From Puniceicoccales bacterium (lineage in GTDB: Bacteria; Verrucomicrobiota; Verrucomicrobiia; Opitutales; JAIRKQ01), in NCBI GenBank assembly GCA_031270385.1, contig JAISXS010000019.1, forward strand, positions 1 through 8,163: a stretch of DNA of 8,163 bases. Direction: 5' to 3'. Positions 1 through 6,139 of the stretch are shown here, piece by piece (position 1 is the stretch's first letter; every line of letters starts with the position of its first letter). The notes below the pieces were generated by a model that saw only the letters and a list, made by a program, of their open reading frames with translations, was not told the DNA's origin and did no database searches. A program made the translations under genes and the position numbers.

Positions 1-64
1 CCTTCGCTCTGTGATTCTCGAAATACTTTACTACCTTTTCCCTCAGATCTTTCGAATAGTACAT
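1..64 (-). CDS. IS630-family transposase, N-terminal fragment (runs off window)
   Basis: Reading leftward from an ATG at 64-62, the first 21 codons give a protein starting MYYSKDLREKVVKYFEN. The pattern M-x-Y-S-x-D-L-R-x-K-V-V-x-Y is the hallmark start of the helix-turn-helix domain of IS630/Tc1-mariner-type transposases, which bind the element ends and insert at TA dinucleotides. The rest of the gene, including the DDE catalytic domain, lies outside the window, so intactness cannot be judged. A purine-rich stretch (AAGAGCG) precedes the ATG. About 50 bp upstream of the start is a plausible element terminus ending in TATA, the expected distance for the left end of a small IS. The motif match is seen directly; the family assignment rests on memory of IS630 N-termini. 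Confidence 0.72.
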   Translation of the reverse strand, partial: MYYSKDLREKVVKYFENHRAK

Positions 65-117
65 CTCGCTCTTACCTATTATATTTTTAAACGCCCTCGT
101 CAAGGGGAATTGCTATA
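1..117 (-). mobile_element. IS630-type insertion sequence, transposase-proximal end
   Basis: This is the transposase start plus its upstream terminus. On the minus strand the end reads TATAGCAATTCCCCTTGACG (from 117 inward), resembling the MITE ends elsewhere in the window (TATAG, then a pyrimidine-rich stretch and CTTGA). The IS end and the neighbouring MITE meet at a single TA (116-117), as expected if one element used the TA flanking the other. The opposite end is outside the window, so the inverted repeat cannot be verified. Confidence 0.6.
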
Positions 118-222
118 TAATCATCTTCCCCGAAAAAAGCACATCCTCTATTCCAAAAAAAACGGGAATCTTTCTGCTAAATATCGCTAAATAAAATGCC
201 TTTCTCAAGTAAGACGACTATA
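116..222. mobile_element. MITE copy 1 (Correia-like, ~107 bp)
   Basis: The left arm (116-141) begins TATAATCATCTTCCCCGA and the right arm (197-222) ends AAGTAAGACGACTATA; as inverted repeats they agree at about 19 of 26 positions. The core has GCTAAATATCG at 176-186, shared exactly with copy 6. TA dinucleotides sit at both ends, and the left TA is shared with the IS630-type end. No coding capacity is apparent. The right arm contains an ATG (196) that opens a spurious reading frame. Confidence 0.75.
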
Positions 223-238
223 AAAGAGCCGGCAATAG

Positions 239-544
239 ATGACCCACAACGGAAAGAGAAAAATCAGTTACGCTTTGTCCTGTGTTTTAGCATCCTTAAG
301 TGGTATTTCCTGCACCAAGATACGATTTGGACTCTGATGCCACAGAAATTGGATACCAAAGAAGGAATACAACATTTCGTGTCACTTTTGCCTAGGAATA
401 GGATTCCGACTGGGCTGGAACTTCAACGGACGATGCAGACAACAATATCTCGCAAGTGAAAAAACTTCCGACCCTCTAGTGTACGCCGTTTGTGTTACAT
501 GGTTGTTTTACCCGAGGAAGACACTCTGTCTTTGGGTGGGATGA
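239..544 (+). pseudogene. Remnant of a small secreted/lipoprotein-like gene
   Basis: An ATG at 239 opens a frame beginning MTHNGKRKISYALSC, then VLASLSGISC: a basic start, a hydrophobic stretch and a cysteine at residue 25, resembling an export signal, although the lipobox (GIS-C) is not canonical. The frame hits TGA at 335-337 after 32 codons, and the same frame then stays open to a TGA at 542-544, including GFRLGWNFNGRCRQQYLAS. A simple reading is a short gene inactivated by a nonsense or small indel change; a 32-residue peptide or chance openness are alternatives. I recognise no homologue. It lies immediately beyond MITE copy 1 and runs into copy 2. The overlapping frame from 196 starts inside the MITE arm and is less convincing. 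Confidence 0.25.
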
Positions 545-549
545 CTATG
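498..549. mobile_element. MITE copy 2, short core-less hairpin form (possible accA terminator)
   Basis: The left arm CATGGTTGTTTTACCCGAGG (498-517) and right arm ending GGGTGGGATGACTATG (534-549) are the same family ends as the other copies, joined with essentially no core, giving a 52-bp imperfect palindrome. It starts 9 bp beyond the accA stop codon, so accA transcripts would carry it as a 3' hairpin. A terminator or stability role is inference; there is no strong T-tract. Confidence 0.5.
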
Positions 550-557
550 GTGGGGCC

Positions 558-1562
558 TTACGTTTTTCCCAAAAATTTGAAATTTTCAGGCTCCGCTTCT
601 TTTTTCGTCTCGAAAATTCCGAATTTGCGAAATCTTTCGTAGCGCAGTTTTAGCAGTGTTTCTCCATTGACGTTCGATAGATTTTTTAAATGCCTGGCAA
701 CGGCGCATTTGATGGCGTCCGCTGTGAAATCGTGGTCATTGTGTGCCCCACCGAGCGGTTCCCGTATTATTTCATCAACCACCCCTAATTCAATGAGCTT
801 TTGAGACGATAGCCGCAGAGCTTTTGCAGCTTCCGGAGCCGCTGCTCTGTCGTTCCACAAAATCGCCGCGCACCCCTCCGGCGATATGACCGAGTAATAC
901 GCATTCTCGAGAATGAGAATCCTATCGGCAACGGCTATGCCAAGTGCTCCACCGGACCCACCTTCACCGATGAATACGGAAATTATCGGACTTTTGATTA
1001 GCATCATCTCGCGCAAGTTCACAGCAATCGCCTCCGCTACGTGCCTTTCCTCGGATTCGATTCCAGGAAACGCACCGGGAGTATCGACGAATGTCACTAT
1101 GGGCATCGAAAATCTAGCGGCTAACTTCATCAAACGCAAAGCCTTTCTATAACCCTCAGGATGTTGCATGCCAAAATTTCGTACGATGCTTTCCTTTGTA
1201 TTTCGTCCCTTTTGCTGGGCTATTATCATTATTGGCTTAGTATCCAATTCGCCAATTCCGCACACCATCGATTGATCATCTGCATACAACCTGTCACCAT
1301 GGAGTTCCTGAAAATTTGTAAAAATTTTACCTATGTAATCCAGAGAATAGGGCCGCATGGGGTGCCGGGCCAACTGAACCCGTTGCCATTCTGTCAAATT
1401 TGAATATATTTTCTTCTTAGCCTGCTCTATTTTACCCTTCAGCGATGCGATTTCTTCAGAAAAATCTACGTCGGAAATGGATGCCCGTTCGTTTAGTACT
1501 TCCAATTGATTGCTCAGCGTCTTGATTGGTTTCTCAAAGTCCAAGACAAATGTCTGTGCCAT
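558..1562 (-). CDS. accA: Acetyl-CoA carboxylase carboxyltransferase subunit alpha
   Basis: AccA pairs with AccD in the carboxyltransferase that moves the carboxyl group from carboxybiotin (on AccB) to acetyl-CoA, giving malonyl-CoA for fatty-acid synthesis in the cytoplasm. The protein follows the family throughout: N-terminal FVLDFEKPI, the helical segment to WQRVQLARHPMRPYSLDYI, GDRLYADD, KGRNTKESIVRNFGM, PEGYRKALRLMKLA, FVDTPGAFPG, the oxyanion-type loop IGEGGSGGALG, YYSVISPEGCAAILW and EPLGGAHND. I chose the start at 1562 (MAQTFVLDF), giving 334 residues against about 320 in the family. The frame is open upstream to 1829, but those 89 residues match nothing in AccA and cover a MITE. No clear Shine-Dalgarno is visible. 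The end RYERFRKFGIFET resembles chlamydial AccA, followed by a short charged tail. accD is not nearby, which is common. Confidence 0.96.
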   Translation of the reverse strand: MAQTFVLDFEKPIKTLSNQLEVLNERASISDVDFSEEIASLKGKIEQAKKKIYSNLTEWQRVQLARHPMRPYSLDYIGKIFTNFQELHGDRLYADDQSMVCGIGELDTKPIMIIAQQKGRNTKESIVRNFGMQHPEGYRKALRLMKLAARFSMPIVTFVDTPGAFPGIESEERHVAEAIAVNLREMMLIKSPIISVFIGEGGSGGALGIAVADRILILENAYYSVISPEGCAAILWNDRAAAPEAAKALRLSSQKLIELGVVDEIIREPLGGAHNDHDFTADAIKCAVARHLKNLSNVNGETLLKLRYERFRKFGIFETKKEAEPENFKFLGKT

Positions 1563-1640
1563 CGGCCGCAATCTAAGCAAGCGAAAATAATTGCAATAAA
1601 TTTGTTGACTCAAAAAATCAATACAGCTGTGCTTCCGACA

Positions 1641-1743
1641 CATAGTCGTCTCGCTTGAAGAAGGCACGCTTTTTTCTATAAAAAAAGGATTTCTCCGCCG
1701 AACATTGTTGAATGAAATGCCCCTATTGAGCGCAACGATTATA
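1641..1743. mobile_element. MITE copy 3 (~103 bp) between accA and the kinase-like gene
   Basis: The left arm CATAGTCGTCTCGCTTGAAG (1641-1660) and right arm ending TTGAGCGCAACGATTATA (1726-1743) are imperfect inverted repeats. The core, a T-run with TATAAAAAAAGGATTTCTCC (1677-1696) and an AACATTGTTGAATGAAATGC segment, aligns along its length with copy 5. It ends 78 bp upstream of the accA start and therefore occupies that gene's likely leader or promoter region. Confidence 0.75.
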
Positions 1744-1921
1744 AGAAAATTCTCACATCGTTTTACCATAATTTTTTTGTGTACATGAGCACAAAATGCT
1801 TGACTTACGTTGAAAACACTGATACACACGCCGAGTCATGAAGAGGCTTCGCAAATGGATCTATAAACGCCCGTGTGATTTCAAAACTGAAGTCGGTGGT
1901 GAGGTGAAAAACTTATACAAT

Positions 1922-1928
1922 GAGAGGA
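1922..1928 (+). promoter_or_regulatory. Ribosome binding site of the kinase-like gene
   Basis: GAGAGGA lies 7 nt before the ATG at 1936. It is the clearest Shine-Dalgarno sequence in the window, where most starts lack one, and it supports the chosen start. Confidence 0.6.
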
Positions 1929-1935
1929 TCGAATT

Positions 1936-3591
1936 ATGAATAATGGCATCGTACCCAACAATGTGGCAAATAGGCTCATGTCAAATAACGTACCGCACAA
2001 CGCTGCGATTCCTGGGACTACAAATTCTATGCAGGCGTTGGCGCAACACCAGTACCGACAGAAATTTCAAAATGGTCGACCATATTTCGGGGGCTTGAAT
2101 CGTCAAAATGTGTTCAAAATCATGGAAAAGATGGATACGTTTCAAGTTCATCAGCAGCGGCTTCCACAATTTCCTCCCCAATGGGGCCAGCCGGATCAGT
2201 GGTGGAAGCCTGTCCAGCAGATTCAGCAACATCAACAACCTGTTCCGAAGAAAAAAAGGCCAGCTGCAAAACCTGTTCAAAAGCACAGTCTGAATATCAA
2301 AGGTTGTTCCACGGCAGATGTGATAAAGTCCGCGATTTTATCAATTGATGACCTGCGTTCTGCCATTACAAAGAACAACGAAGTCATCTCCAAAAACCAT
2401 CGTTTAGTTGTTGATGGAATAGAAGAACTTAGAGCCTGTGCGCTGGATACGCATATGCGCGACAAGTTGACACCAGATCAACTCAAGGACATGAAAAGAG
2501 CAGTAAACAACCTGTGCAGCGCACAGATAATTGAGTCCGTAGGCGGGGGAAATTATTCCATAGACGAGCTTGATTTCTATAACCAGTGCTTTGAAGTTAT
2601 AATTAAAGCTGAGGAAGCGGTGATTGCATTCGACGCCATCATAAATGGCTATGATGACATAGAGATCGTGAAAAAGATCGGTTCTGGACATTCTAACGGT
2701 GTTTTTGAGGGGAAGTTACGGTCTGGGAAAACAGTCGTGATCAAACCGTGTGATGCTGTTAAGGTTGAGAATGACAGAGAAAAATTTCATAAAGATATTC
2801 GGCTAACGTGGTATGTCACGGGTGTTAGAACCGGGGCGATGAGGCGTAACAACGCTACGGTGGGCATACAGAATATTATGATGAAACTTGGGGCTCCTAA
2901 AGTGTTTGTTGGGTGCTCAGCGGGATTGACGAAGGACGGTATGTCCTGCATCGTTATGGACTTTGTTCCTGGGGAGCAAACGTCGAACGTTGTGCAAGAT
3001 GGGAGAATGAATTTTCAGGATCCACATGTGCGTCATAAGTACATTGAGGGAGAAACTTGGATGCAAATAGGAGACGTTTTGTCTGGCCAAGTCGACAGGC
3101 ACTCTGGGAACGTTATGCTCAATGGTGGACATATGCCAATCGGCATAGATCATAAGTCGTCATTTTCGACCGTGTTTAGACGTCCGGGGATAATGACTCA
3201 GCTGCCGACCAAATTGACAGATTCCGGTAAAGAACCATGGTCGGATCCAGAAGTTGCATTCGATACTTTTTGTGTGCCGCCGGTTATAGATGTGAAGATG
3301 TTTAACGCCATAAATAATCTTAACTTGACAGAATTGATAGAGATGTACGAAGAGCATGGGTTGACGTCGATGGAGATTATTCCCGCCATGGAGAGGGCAA
3401 AATTGCTTAAGAAAGCCGCGCTCCAGATGCGTGACAACGGAATGGTGATTTCGGGGCCCTCGCCTATATGGGCGACGTCGAAGCTGGCAGAAGAACATTG
3501 CGATGTTGACAATTTTTACGCGCTTAGGCATGCGAAAGGGCGCTTCTGTCAAAAACCGGTTCAACAGCCGATAAAATGGGTTACACAATAG
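1936..3591 (+). CDS. Atypical PI3/4-kinase-like protein, candidate secreted effector
   Basis: A 551-residue protein. Residues 1-115 are rich in Asn, Gln and Pro (NNGIVPNNVANR, QQIQQHQQPVP) with a basic patch PKKKRPAAKPVQK (104-116). Residues 120-240 look helical. A kinase-like core follows: glycine-rich loop KIGSGHSNGVFEGKLRSGK (247-265), a candidate ATP-binding Lys270 in TVVIKP, hinge-like IVMDFVPGE (339-347), catalytic-loop-like QVDRHSGNVM (385-394) and metal-binding-like IGIDHKSSF (402-410) with Asp405. The DRHxGN then xID arrangement is that of PI3/PI4-kinase-like and actin-fragmin-kinase-like atypical kinases, known in several secreted bacterial effectors. All expected core residues appear present, so activity is plausible. 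There is no hydrophobic signal peptide; the polar Asn-rich N-terminus would suit type III secretion, but that is inference. The substrate (lipid or protein) cannot be told. The 3' end overlaps the next gene by 16 nt. Confidence 0.72.
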   Translation: MNNGIVPNNVANRLMSNNVPHNAAIPGTTNSMQALAQHQYRQKFQNGRPYFGGLNRQNVFKIMEKMDTFQVHQQRLPQFPPQWGQPDQWWKPVQQIQQHQQPVPKKKRPAAKPVQKHSLNIKGCSTADVIKSAILSIDDLRSAITKNNEVISKNHRLVVDGIEELRACALDTHMRDKLTPDQLKDMKRAVNNLCSAQIIESVGGGNYSIDELDFYNQCFEVIIKAEEAVIAFDAIINGYDDIEIVKKIGSGHSNGVFEGKLRSGKTVVIKPCDAVKVENDREKFHKDIRLTWYVTGVRTGAMRRNNATVGIQNIMMKLGAPKVFVGCSAGLTKDGMSCIVMDFVPGEQTSNVVQDGRMNFQDPHVRHKYIEGETWMQIGDVLSGQVDRHSGNVMLNGGHMPIGIDHKSSFSTVFRRPGIMTQLPTKLTDSGKEPWSDPEVAFDTFCVPPVIDVKMFNAINNLNLTELIEMYEEHGLTSMEIIPAMERAKLLKKAALQMRDNGMVISGPSPIWATSKLAEEHCDVDNFYALRHAKGRFCQKPVQQPIKWVTQ

Positions 3592-4445
3592 TGGAATGGA
3601 CTATGAGCAATTGCAGATTTAATTCGAAATTCGTACAAATGGGCACCGAGGATTACTTGCCACTCGATGGACGTGGACCTTACGAATGGAAAGAGCATTC
3701 GATCCCAGGCGGGCAAAAGCAGGGGTTTGGTCCTAACTTCGAACGAGCCGGAGCCGATTCGAAAAAGTTGAAAGATTTTGCCACTGAGCTTGGCATAGTA
3801 ATCCCGAGTGATGTCGTTGATGGAGTCAAACTATATGATATTGATATGGGTTGTTTTTTCTCGACCGATAACACATCCCCTGTTCAAGCCTTGTTCCGTG
3901 ACTTTGTCAACCTTGTAAAACTTGGGAAACCTCTTCTGGCGTTTGGAAAAACTGGATACGGTTTCGGCGGCTGGAGTTTCAGTATATTGTGTGTTGATGA
4001 AAAATTTGGCTATTTTTTCACCATACCGTTCGGCGACGTCTTTGAGGACAAAGAAGGAGCAGCGGCGAAGCGTATTACCGAAGCATTTAAAGAGTTGTCC
4101 GCCTTTAAAAAGGCAGACAATGTGACTGATTTCCATACCAATTGGACCGTTGTTATCAGTACTGTTCAAGGGATACGTGTTCAAAAAATCGATAAGGCGA
4201 CGGGGAAGTTACGGAATGCGCCTGAAGATGAAGAAGTGGAATTTCGTGTGCATCCGCAAGATTCGCATTTTGCGCCGCCTGTAGTGGTTTCGGGTGGAAA
4301 GATGGCTGTATATGGTTGTCTTACTCAAGGAAGCATACTAACCCAACGATATATAGCTGTTACACTCTACGAAGACATTCTGTCCAACGATACTTGGTGG
4401 AAGGATTTTCTTTTTCATAAAAGAGGATACGCCTTTCTCAGGTGA
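3576..4445 (+). CDS. Hypothetical protein, translationally coupled to the kinase-like gene
   Basis: A 289-residue protein that I do not recognise. The longest frame starts at ATG 3576, overlapping the kinase gene's end by 16 nt. An alternative ATG at 3603 (MSNCRF, 280 residues) lies 11 nt after the kinase stop and follows a purine-rich GTGGAATGGA, so it may be the true start. Either way the genes are very probably co-transcribed and coupled. No signal peptide or clear membrane segment is seen. The protein is mixed alpha/beta in appearance, rich in aromatic residues and glycine, with a notable stretch GKTGYGFGGWSFSILCV (124-140) and an acidic APEDEEVEF turn (215-223). The first 60 residues are polar and low in hydrophobics. 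It could be a partner, substrate, chaperone or second effector of the kinase-like protein; nothing in the sequence decides this. MITE copy 4 begins right after its TGA. Confidence 0.7.
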   Translation: MGYTIVEWTMSNCRFNSKFVQMGTEDYLPLDGRGPYEWKEHSIPGGQKQGFGPNFERAGADSKKLKDFATELGIVIPSDVVDGVKLYDIDMGCFFSTDNTSPVQALFRDFVNLVKLGKPLLAFGKTGYGFGGWSFSILCVDEKFGYFFTIPFGDVFEDKEGAAAKRITEAFKELSAFKKADNVTDFHTNWTVVISTVQGIRVQKIDKATGKLRNAPEDEEVEFRVHPQDSHFAPPVVVSGGKMAVYGCLTQGSILTQRYIAVTLYEDILSNDTWWKDFLFHKRGYAFLR

Positions 4446-4446
4446 A

Positions 4447-4634
4447 GCAGCTATCTTACCCGAAAAAAGCACTTCGCTCAACGATGCCTAGCGGGGGAAA
4501 TTCCCATTTCTATGAAAAATAATATGCTCTTCTCGAATAAGATGACTAAATGCTTTTCTCAAGCAAGACAACTATATTGGCGAAAAATCACATTTTTATG
4601 AAAAAACAGCATGCCCCCTTCGGGTAAGATTATA
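4447..4634. mobile_element. MITE copy 4, rearranged with repeated right arms (~188 bp)
   Basis: The left arm is at 4447-4471 (GCAGCTATCTTACCCGAAAA). Three right-arm-like segments follow: 4524-4548 (ends TAAGATGACTA), 4551-4576 (TGCTTTTCTCAAGCAAGACA then ACTATA) and 4610-4634 (CATGCCCCCTTCGGGTAAGA then TTATA). Core-like sequence is duplicated as well (CCCATTTCTATGAAAAATAA near 4503 and CACATTTTTATGAAAAAACA near 4589). It fills the gap between two convergent genes and contains a GGGAAATTCCC palindrome (4495-4505), so it may serve as a bidirectional transcription barrier (inference). Confidence 0.65.
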
Positions 4635-4646
4635 ATGTGGTGTTTT

Positions 4647-5570
4647 TTAGGCGGAAGAGCTGATTAAATTCGTAATCCTTAGTGCCAATTCCAGCGTTCT
4701 TTTCCCGAAGTGGATGTCGATTTTTGGTTCGCTGTGATTTTTTACGCAATTAACAAATGACGCAATCTCAGTTCTCAGCGGCTCTTCTTTTTCTATTGGA
4801 ATTTCAGACCTACGAATGACACCGTCCACCATCTCGATTAAATGGCCGCTCTGAGATGTAAAATCTAGGGACAAATACGTTTGTGGTTGAAAAATTCTTA
4901 TTTCTCGTAATTTTTTTTCACTGACCCTACTGGCATTTAAATCGGCGATGCACCCGTTTGTGAAGTGCAAACGCGCATTGGCAATGTCTTCGGTTTTTGA
5001 TAAAACTTTTACCCCTACCGCATCAATGGATTCCACTTCCGCTTTTACGAGCTGCAAAATTATGCCTATGTCGTGAATCATTAAATCGAGGACTACTCCG
5101 ACTTCCGTTCCGCGCCCACTGAACGGAGCAAGCCGTTGGGATACCACGAATTTCGGTGACGAAACTGAGTTTTCTAAAAATTTCATCACTGGATTATAAT
5201 GTTCGATCAATCCGACCTGCAATATCCTGTCACTGCCCTCGGCGGCTTTTAAAATTTTTTCCGCTTCATCAGCCGATGTTGTAAGCGGTTTTTCTATGAG
5301 CAAGTGGCAATTTTTTTCAATCAACGAAATTGATACCTCGCAATGACTACTGGTAGGCGTCGCAACGCTCACGCAATCGCATACTTCCCCCAGCTCCTCC
5401 ACAGAACCAAAGACCTCGCAGCCGAATTTTGACGAAATCTCTCCGGCCCGCTCGGCATTTGCGTCGCACACTCCAACCAGAAAACAGCCCTCAAGCGCCG
5501 CATATATCCTCGCATGGTGCTGTCCCAAATACCCCACTCCGACAACCCCACACTTCAACTTGTCCGCCAC
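4647..5570 (-). CDS. Gfo/Idh/MocA-family NAD(P)-dependent oxidoreductase
   Basis: A 307-residue cytoplasmic dehydrogenase of the glucose-fructose oxidoreductase/inositol dehydrogenase family, which oxidises or reduces sugars, nucleotide sugars, polyols or biliverdin. The N-terminal Rossmann fold is clear: VVGVGYLGQHHARIY with GxGxxG at 11-16, then the beta-alpha-beta end VGVCDANAERA. The family Lys-Pro motif LIEKPLTTS is at 91-99 (Lys94), GLIEHYNPVMKFL at 120-132, and the dyad LDLMIHDIGIIL at 161-172 supplies Asp162 and His166. The start is GTG at 5570 (VADKLKCGVVG); a nearby ATG at 5584 is out of frame. The substrate cannot be assigned. The short GLIEHYNP form recalls UDP-sugar 3-dehydrogenase-like members that sit near lipid A genes in some Gram-negatives, but no such gene is visible. 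It probably shares an operon with the lipoprotein gene 51 bp upstream. Confidence 0.9.
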   Translation of the reverse strand: MADKLKCGVVGVGYLGQHHARIYAALEGCFLVGVCDANAERAGEISSKFGCEVFGSVEELGEVCDCVSVATPTSSHCEVSISLIEKNCHLLIEKPLTTSADEAEKILKAAEGSDRILQVGLIEHYNPVMKFLENSVSSPKFVVSQRLAPFSGRGTEVGVVLDLMIHDIGIILQLVKAEVESIDAVGVKVLSKTEDIANARLHFTNGCIADLNASRVSEKKLREIRIFQPQTYLSLDFTSQSGHLIEMVDGVIRRSEIPIEKEEPLRTEIASFVNCVKNHSEPKIDIHFGKRTLELALRITNLISSSA

Positions 5571-5621
5571 GACAGATTGTCCATGGAAAACTTATTCAAA
5601 CCACACACCCGAAGGCACAGG

Positions 5622-6137
5622 CTACATCGTCCACATGTAGCTACTCTTCGAACAAAGTACGCTCCCATCCCCGGCGACGAATTCAACATTCCACGCCTTT
5701 ATCTTCTCTACATCTATTTTCCTCGACACCACGCCGCAGTATATTTCCGATGCAAAAACGGAACGGGTGTGTTTGGGGACCTCACACTCGAAAGTTTGTA
5801 CACCCTCACCCAGGGAAGTCACCAGGCTTATTCTTGCAGAAAGCGTATCCGGCAGGCTGCTCACCGGTCGATCTAAACCGACAATGAAATACGCCCCGCC
5901 GCGTTTGTTTTCTGCATCCCTGGCGACGCAACGGAAATATTGGTGTTCTTTTTTCTCGCCAAAGTACCCACGAATTGTTTTAAAGTTCGATTCATTGATA
6001 TGCTTAATTGTCACATATTTGATCCTCGCCCCACATTCTCCGGATTTATTGTCCGACGCCCCTTTGCAATGGGCACACCCCCCAACACCTAGCGCCAACA
6101 GACACGCTAACAACAGATAAATTCTACGAACTCGCAC
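5622..6137 (-). CDS. Putative lipoprotein of unknown function
   Basis: A 171-residue protein starting with GTG (6137). It opens with a lipoprotein signal: basic n-region MRVRR, hydrophobic IYLLLACLLALGV and the lipobox-like VGGC, predicting cleavage before Cys21 and lipid attachment. The mature part has further cysteines at 24, 35, 70, 118, 134 and 162, so disulphides are possible in the periplasm, and looks beta-rich (GGAYFIVGL, ARISLVTSL, AWNVEFVAGD). I do not recognise the family. It lies 51 bp upstream of the oxidoreductase gene on the same strand, suggesting co-transcription. Its start lies head to head with the dus frame, only 2 nt apart if both starts are right. The long plus-strand frames opposite it have no protein-like features. 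Confidence 0.75.
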   Translation of the reverse strand: MRVRRIYLLLACLLALGVGGCAHCKGASDNKSGECGARIKYVTIKHINESNFKTIRGYFGEKKEHQYFRCVARDAENKRGGAYFIVGLDRPVSSLPDTLSARISLVTSLGEGVQTFECEVPKHTRSVFASEIYCGVVSRKIDVEKIKAWNVEFVAGDGSVLCSKSSYMWTM

Positions 6138-6139
6138 GA

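Larger units (their letters stand above)
1563..1935. other. Divergent intergenic region between accA and the kinase-like gene
   Basis: This 373-bp stretch separates the divergent starts of accA and the kinase-like gene and contains MITE copy 3. Promoters for both genes should lie here, but I find no convincing paired -35/-10 boxes. TATACA at 1914-1919 looks like a -10 but is too close to the ribosome binding site at 1922-1928 to be persuasive. The minus-strand frame that stays open across it is treated as non-coding. Confidence 0.5.

Noticed and set aside
196..459. An 87-codon open frame starting with ATG inside MITE copy 1
   Set aside because: Its first nine codons are the MITE right arm and the rest has no domain or signal; the frame from 239 in the same DNA looks more protein-like.
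239..544. UGA read as tryptophan (codon reassignment)
   Set aside because: The gene at 3576-4445 ends at TGA at the expected place and no core gene here contains an in-frame TGA, so a pseudogene is simpler.
1563..1829. N-terminal extension of AccA
   Set aside because: It has no AccA homology, is rich in Cys and Arg, and overlaps a repeat element; family alignment places the start at 1562.
1890..1921. Sigma70 promoter with TATACA at 1914-1919
   Set aside because: There is no -35 at suitable spacing, and the predicted start would fall on the ribosome binding site.
1936..4445. HipA/HipB-type toxin-antitoxin pair
   Set aside because: The DRHxGN loop alone suggested HipA, but the glycine loop, the GIDHKSSF motif and the N-terminal region do not fit HipA, and the partner has no DNA-binding domain and lies downstream.
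5429..5887. Overlapping plus-strand open frames opposite the oxidoreductase and lipoprotein genes
   Set aside because: They are antisense shadows, rich in His, Pro, Ser and Arg, with no recognisable domain, whereas the minus-strand products have clear motifs.
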